Shown here piece after piece: positions 63,523 to 64,000 of a stretch of 64,000 nt of DNA (the first letter of the stretch is position 1; each line of letters begins with the position of its first letter). Below the pieces are notes generated by a model. It saw only the letters and a program-made list of their open reading frames with translations. It did not search any database and was not told where the DNA came from. The stretch comes from Ornithinicoccus hortensis (GTDB lineage: Bacteria > Actinomycetota > Actinomycetes > Actinomycetales > Dermatophilaceae): assembly GCF_006716185.1 (NCBI RefSeq), contig NZ_VFOP01000001.1, positions 3,100,001 to 3,164,000 on the forward strand, in the 5' to 3' direction. Both the position numbers and the translations under genes were made by a program.

Positions 63523-64000
63523 TCACATGTCCTCGACCTTCGGCATGATCTCGTTCTTCAGCTGCTTGAGGTCGTCCATCGTCTTGGAGACGGGCACGTC
63601 GGCGAACGGCGGCCAGAGCATCGGCAGCGTCATCCCGGCCTCCTTGTAGCGCTTGAGCTGGTCGGTGATCTGACCGGCGCTGCCCACCAGCAGGTTGCTG
63701 AGCTTGCCCTGGTCGGACTGGTCGACGTCCTCGTCGGTGATGACGAACCAGATCATGCTGGACATCTCCAGGTCGTCGACCGTGCGGTCGGTGTCGAGCT
63801 TGTCCAGCTCCTCGGCGATGGCCGTGCGCCAGGTTCCCATCGCCTCGGGCGAGTCCTGGATGCCGATCCACCCGGACAGGTTGTACTTCGCGACCCGCTT
63901 GGCCGAGCGCGCCGGGTCCTTGAGCCCACTGAAGAAGATCGGCGGGTAGGGCTTCTGGACCGGCTTGGCGCCGAAGCCGCAGGGGTCGAAGTCGGCGAAC
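63523..64000 (-). CDS. luciferase-like (LLM) flavin-dependent monooxygenase, C-terminal part
   Basis: The frame is open to the window edge, so the N-terminus lies beyond 64000. The visible 158 residues read KPVQKPYPPIFFSGLKDPARSAKR, then YNLSGWIGIQDSPEAM, then GSAGQITDQLKRYKEAGMTLPML, typical of the C-terminal half of LLM-class F420- or FMN-dependent oxidoreductases. Substrate unknown. The spacer 63422-63522 shows no clear terminator. Confidence 0.85.
   Translation of the reverse strand, partial: FADFDPCGFGAKPVQKPYPPIFFSGLKDPARSAKRVAKYNLSGWIGIQDSPEAMGTWRTAIAEELDKLDTDRTVDDLEMSSMIWFVITDEDVDQSDQGKLSNLLVGSAGQITDQLKRYKEAGMTLPMLWPPFADVPVSKTMDDLKQLKNEIMPKVEDM

Overview
The window is GC-rich DNA with frequent GTG starts, tight ATGA/GTGA overlaps, a mycothiol-dependent transferase homologue and lipoproteins with an LxAC lipobox. 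This points to a high-GC actinobacterium; an Intrasporangiaceae/Ornithinimicrobium-like source is my guess from style, not from any search. About 75 features are supported. Most of the window is ordinary chromosome. Two stretches are unusual: a sugar-acid catabolism region (about 6.8-24.9 kb) and a genome-defence-like accessory region with gene decay (about 46.2-61.6 kb).

Left part (1-6.7 kb): a Bcp peroxiredoxin and an aldo/keto reductase in one operon, tRNA-Leu(UAG), a very small secreted peptide gene with its own terminator, a PepSY lipoprotein, small housekeeping genes, a fungal-type cytosine deaminase and thrC-thrB. Next comes a tripartite carboxylate transporter (tctABC) beside a GntR regulator, a family III CoA-transferase and an enoyl-CoA hydratase, which looks like uptake and CoA activation of a carboxylic acid.

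Region 12.9-24.9 kb: a dihydroxyacetone-kinase-type ketotetrose kinase, an RpiB-type isomerase, a TIM-type isomerase and a TIM-barrel epimerase or decarboxylase share an operon with a second GntR. The set matches the erythrulose-to-erythrose-4-phosphate route. Nearby are an amidohydrolase, a 5'-truncated tctA, a SAF-domain oxidoreductase, and an operon with a DUF1537 (OtnK-type) kinase, an OtnC-type aldolase, a DeoR regulator and PdxA2, matching four-carbon sugar-acid catabolism. The same palindrome TCCTATAGGA sits upstream of both operons and probably makes them one regulon.

Middle (24.9-46.2 kb): rdgB-rph, DUF2330 and DUF2461 proteins, a MarR/MFS pair, malate synthase G with an HbpS-like protein, a Uma2-like nuclease, GNAT, VOC, HAD and crotonase proteins, a molbindin, an MFS pump, a dicarboxylate symporter and an ECF42-type sigma factor with its YCII partner. 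Two near-identical 74-bp palindromes flank the DUF2461 gene.

Right part (46.2-64 kb): VapBC and a xylulokinase border a DNA-processing cluster. It has a frameshifted and truncated DUF4011 helicase, an intact SNF2 helicase, and a divergent operon of a YhaO/SbcD-like protein that has lost its catalytic metal ligands, a YhaN-like membrane-spanning SMC ATPase and an HhH-GPD protein. Beyond lie fragments of a GH3/cell-wall-binding gene and of another SNF2 helicase, then a nucleoside hydrolase, a frameshifted lipoprotein and a partial luciferase-like monooxygenase. The SNF2/pseudo-SbcD/YhaN/HhH set is my best candidate for an undescribed system.
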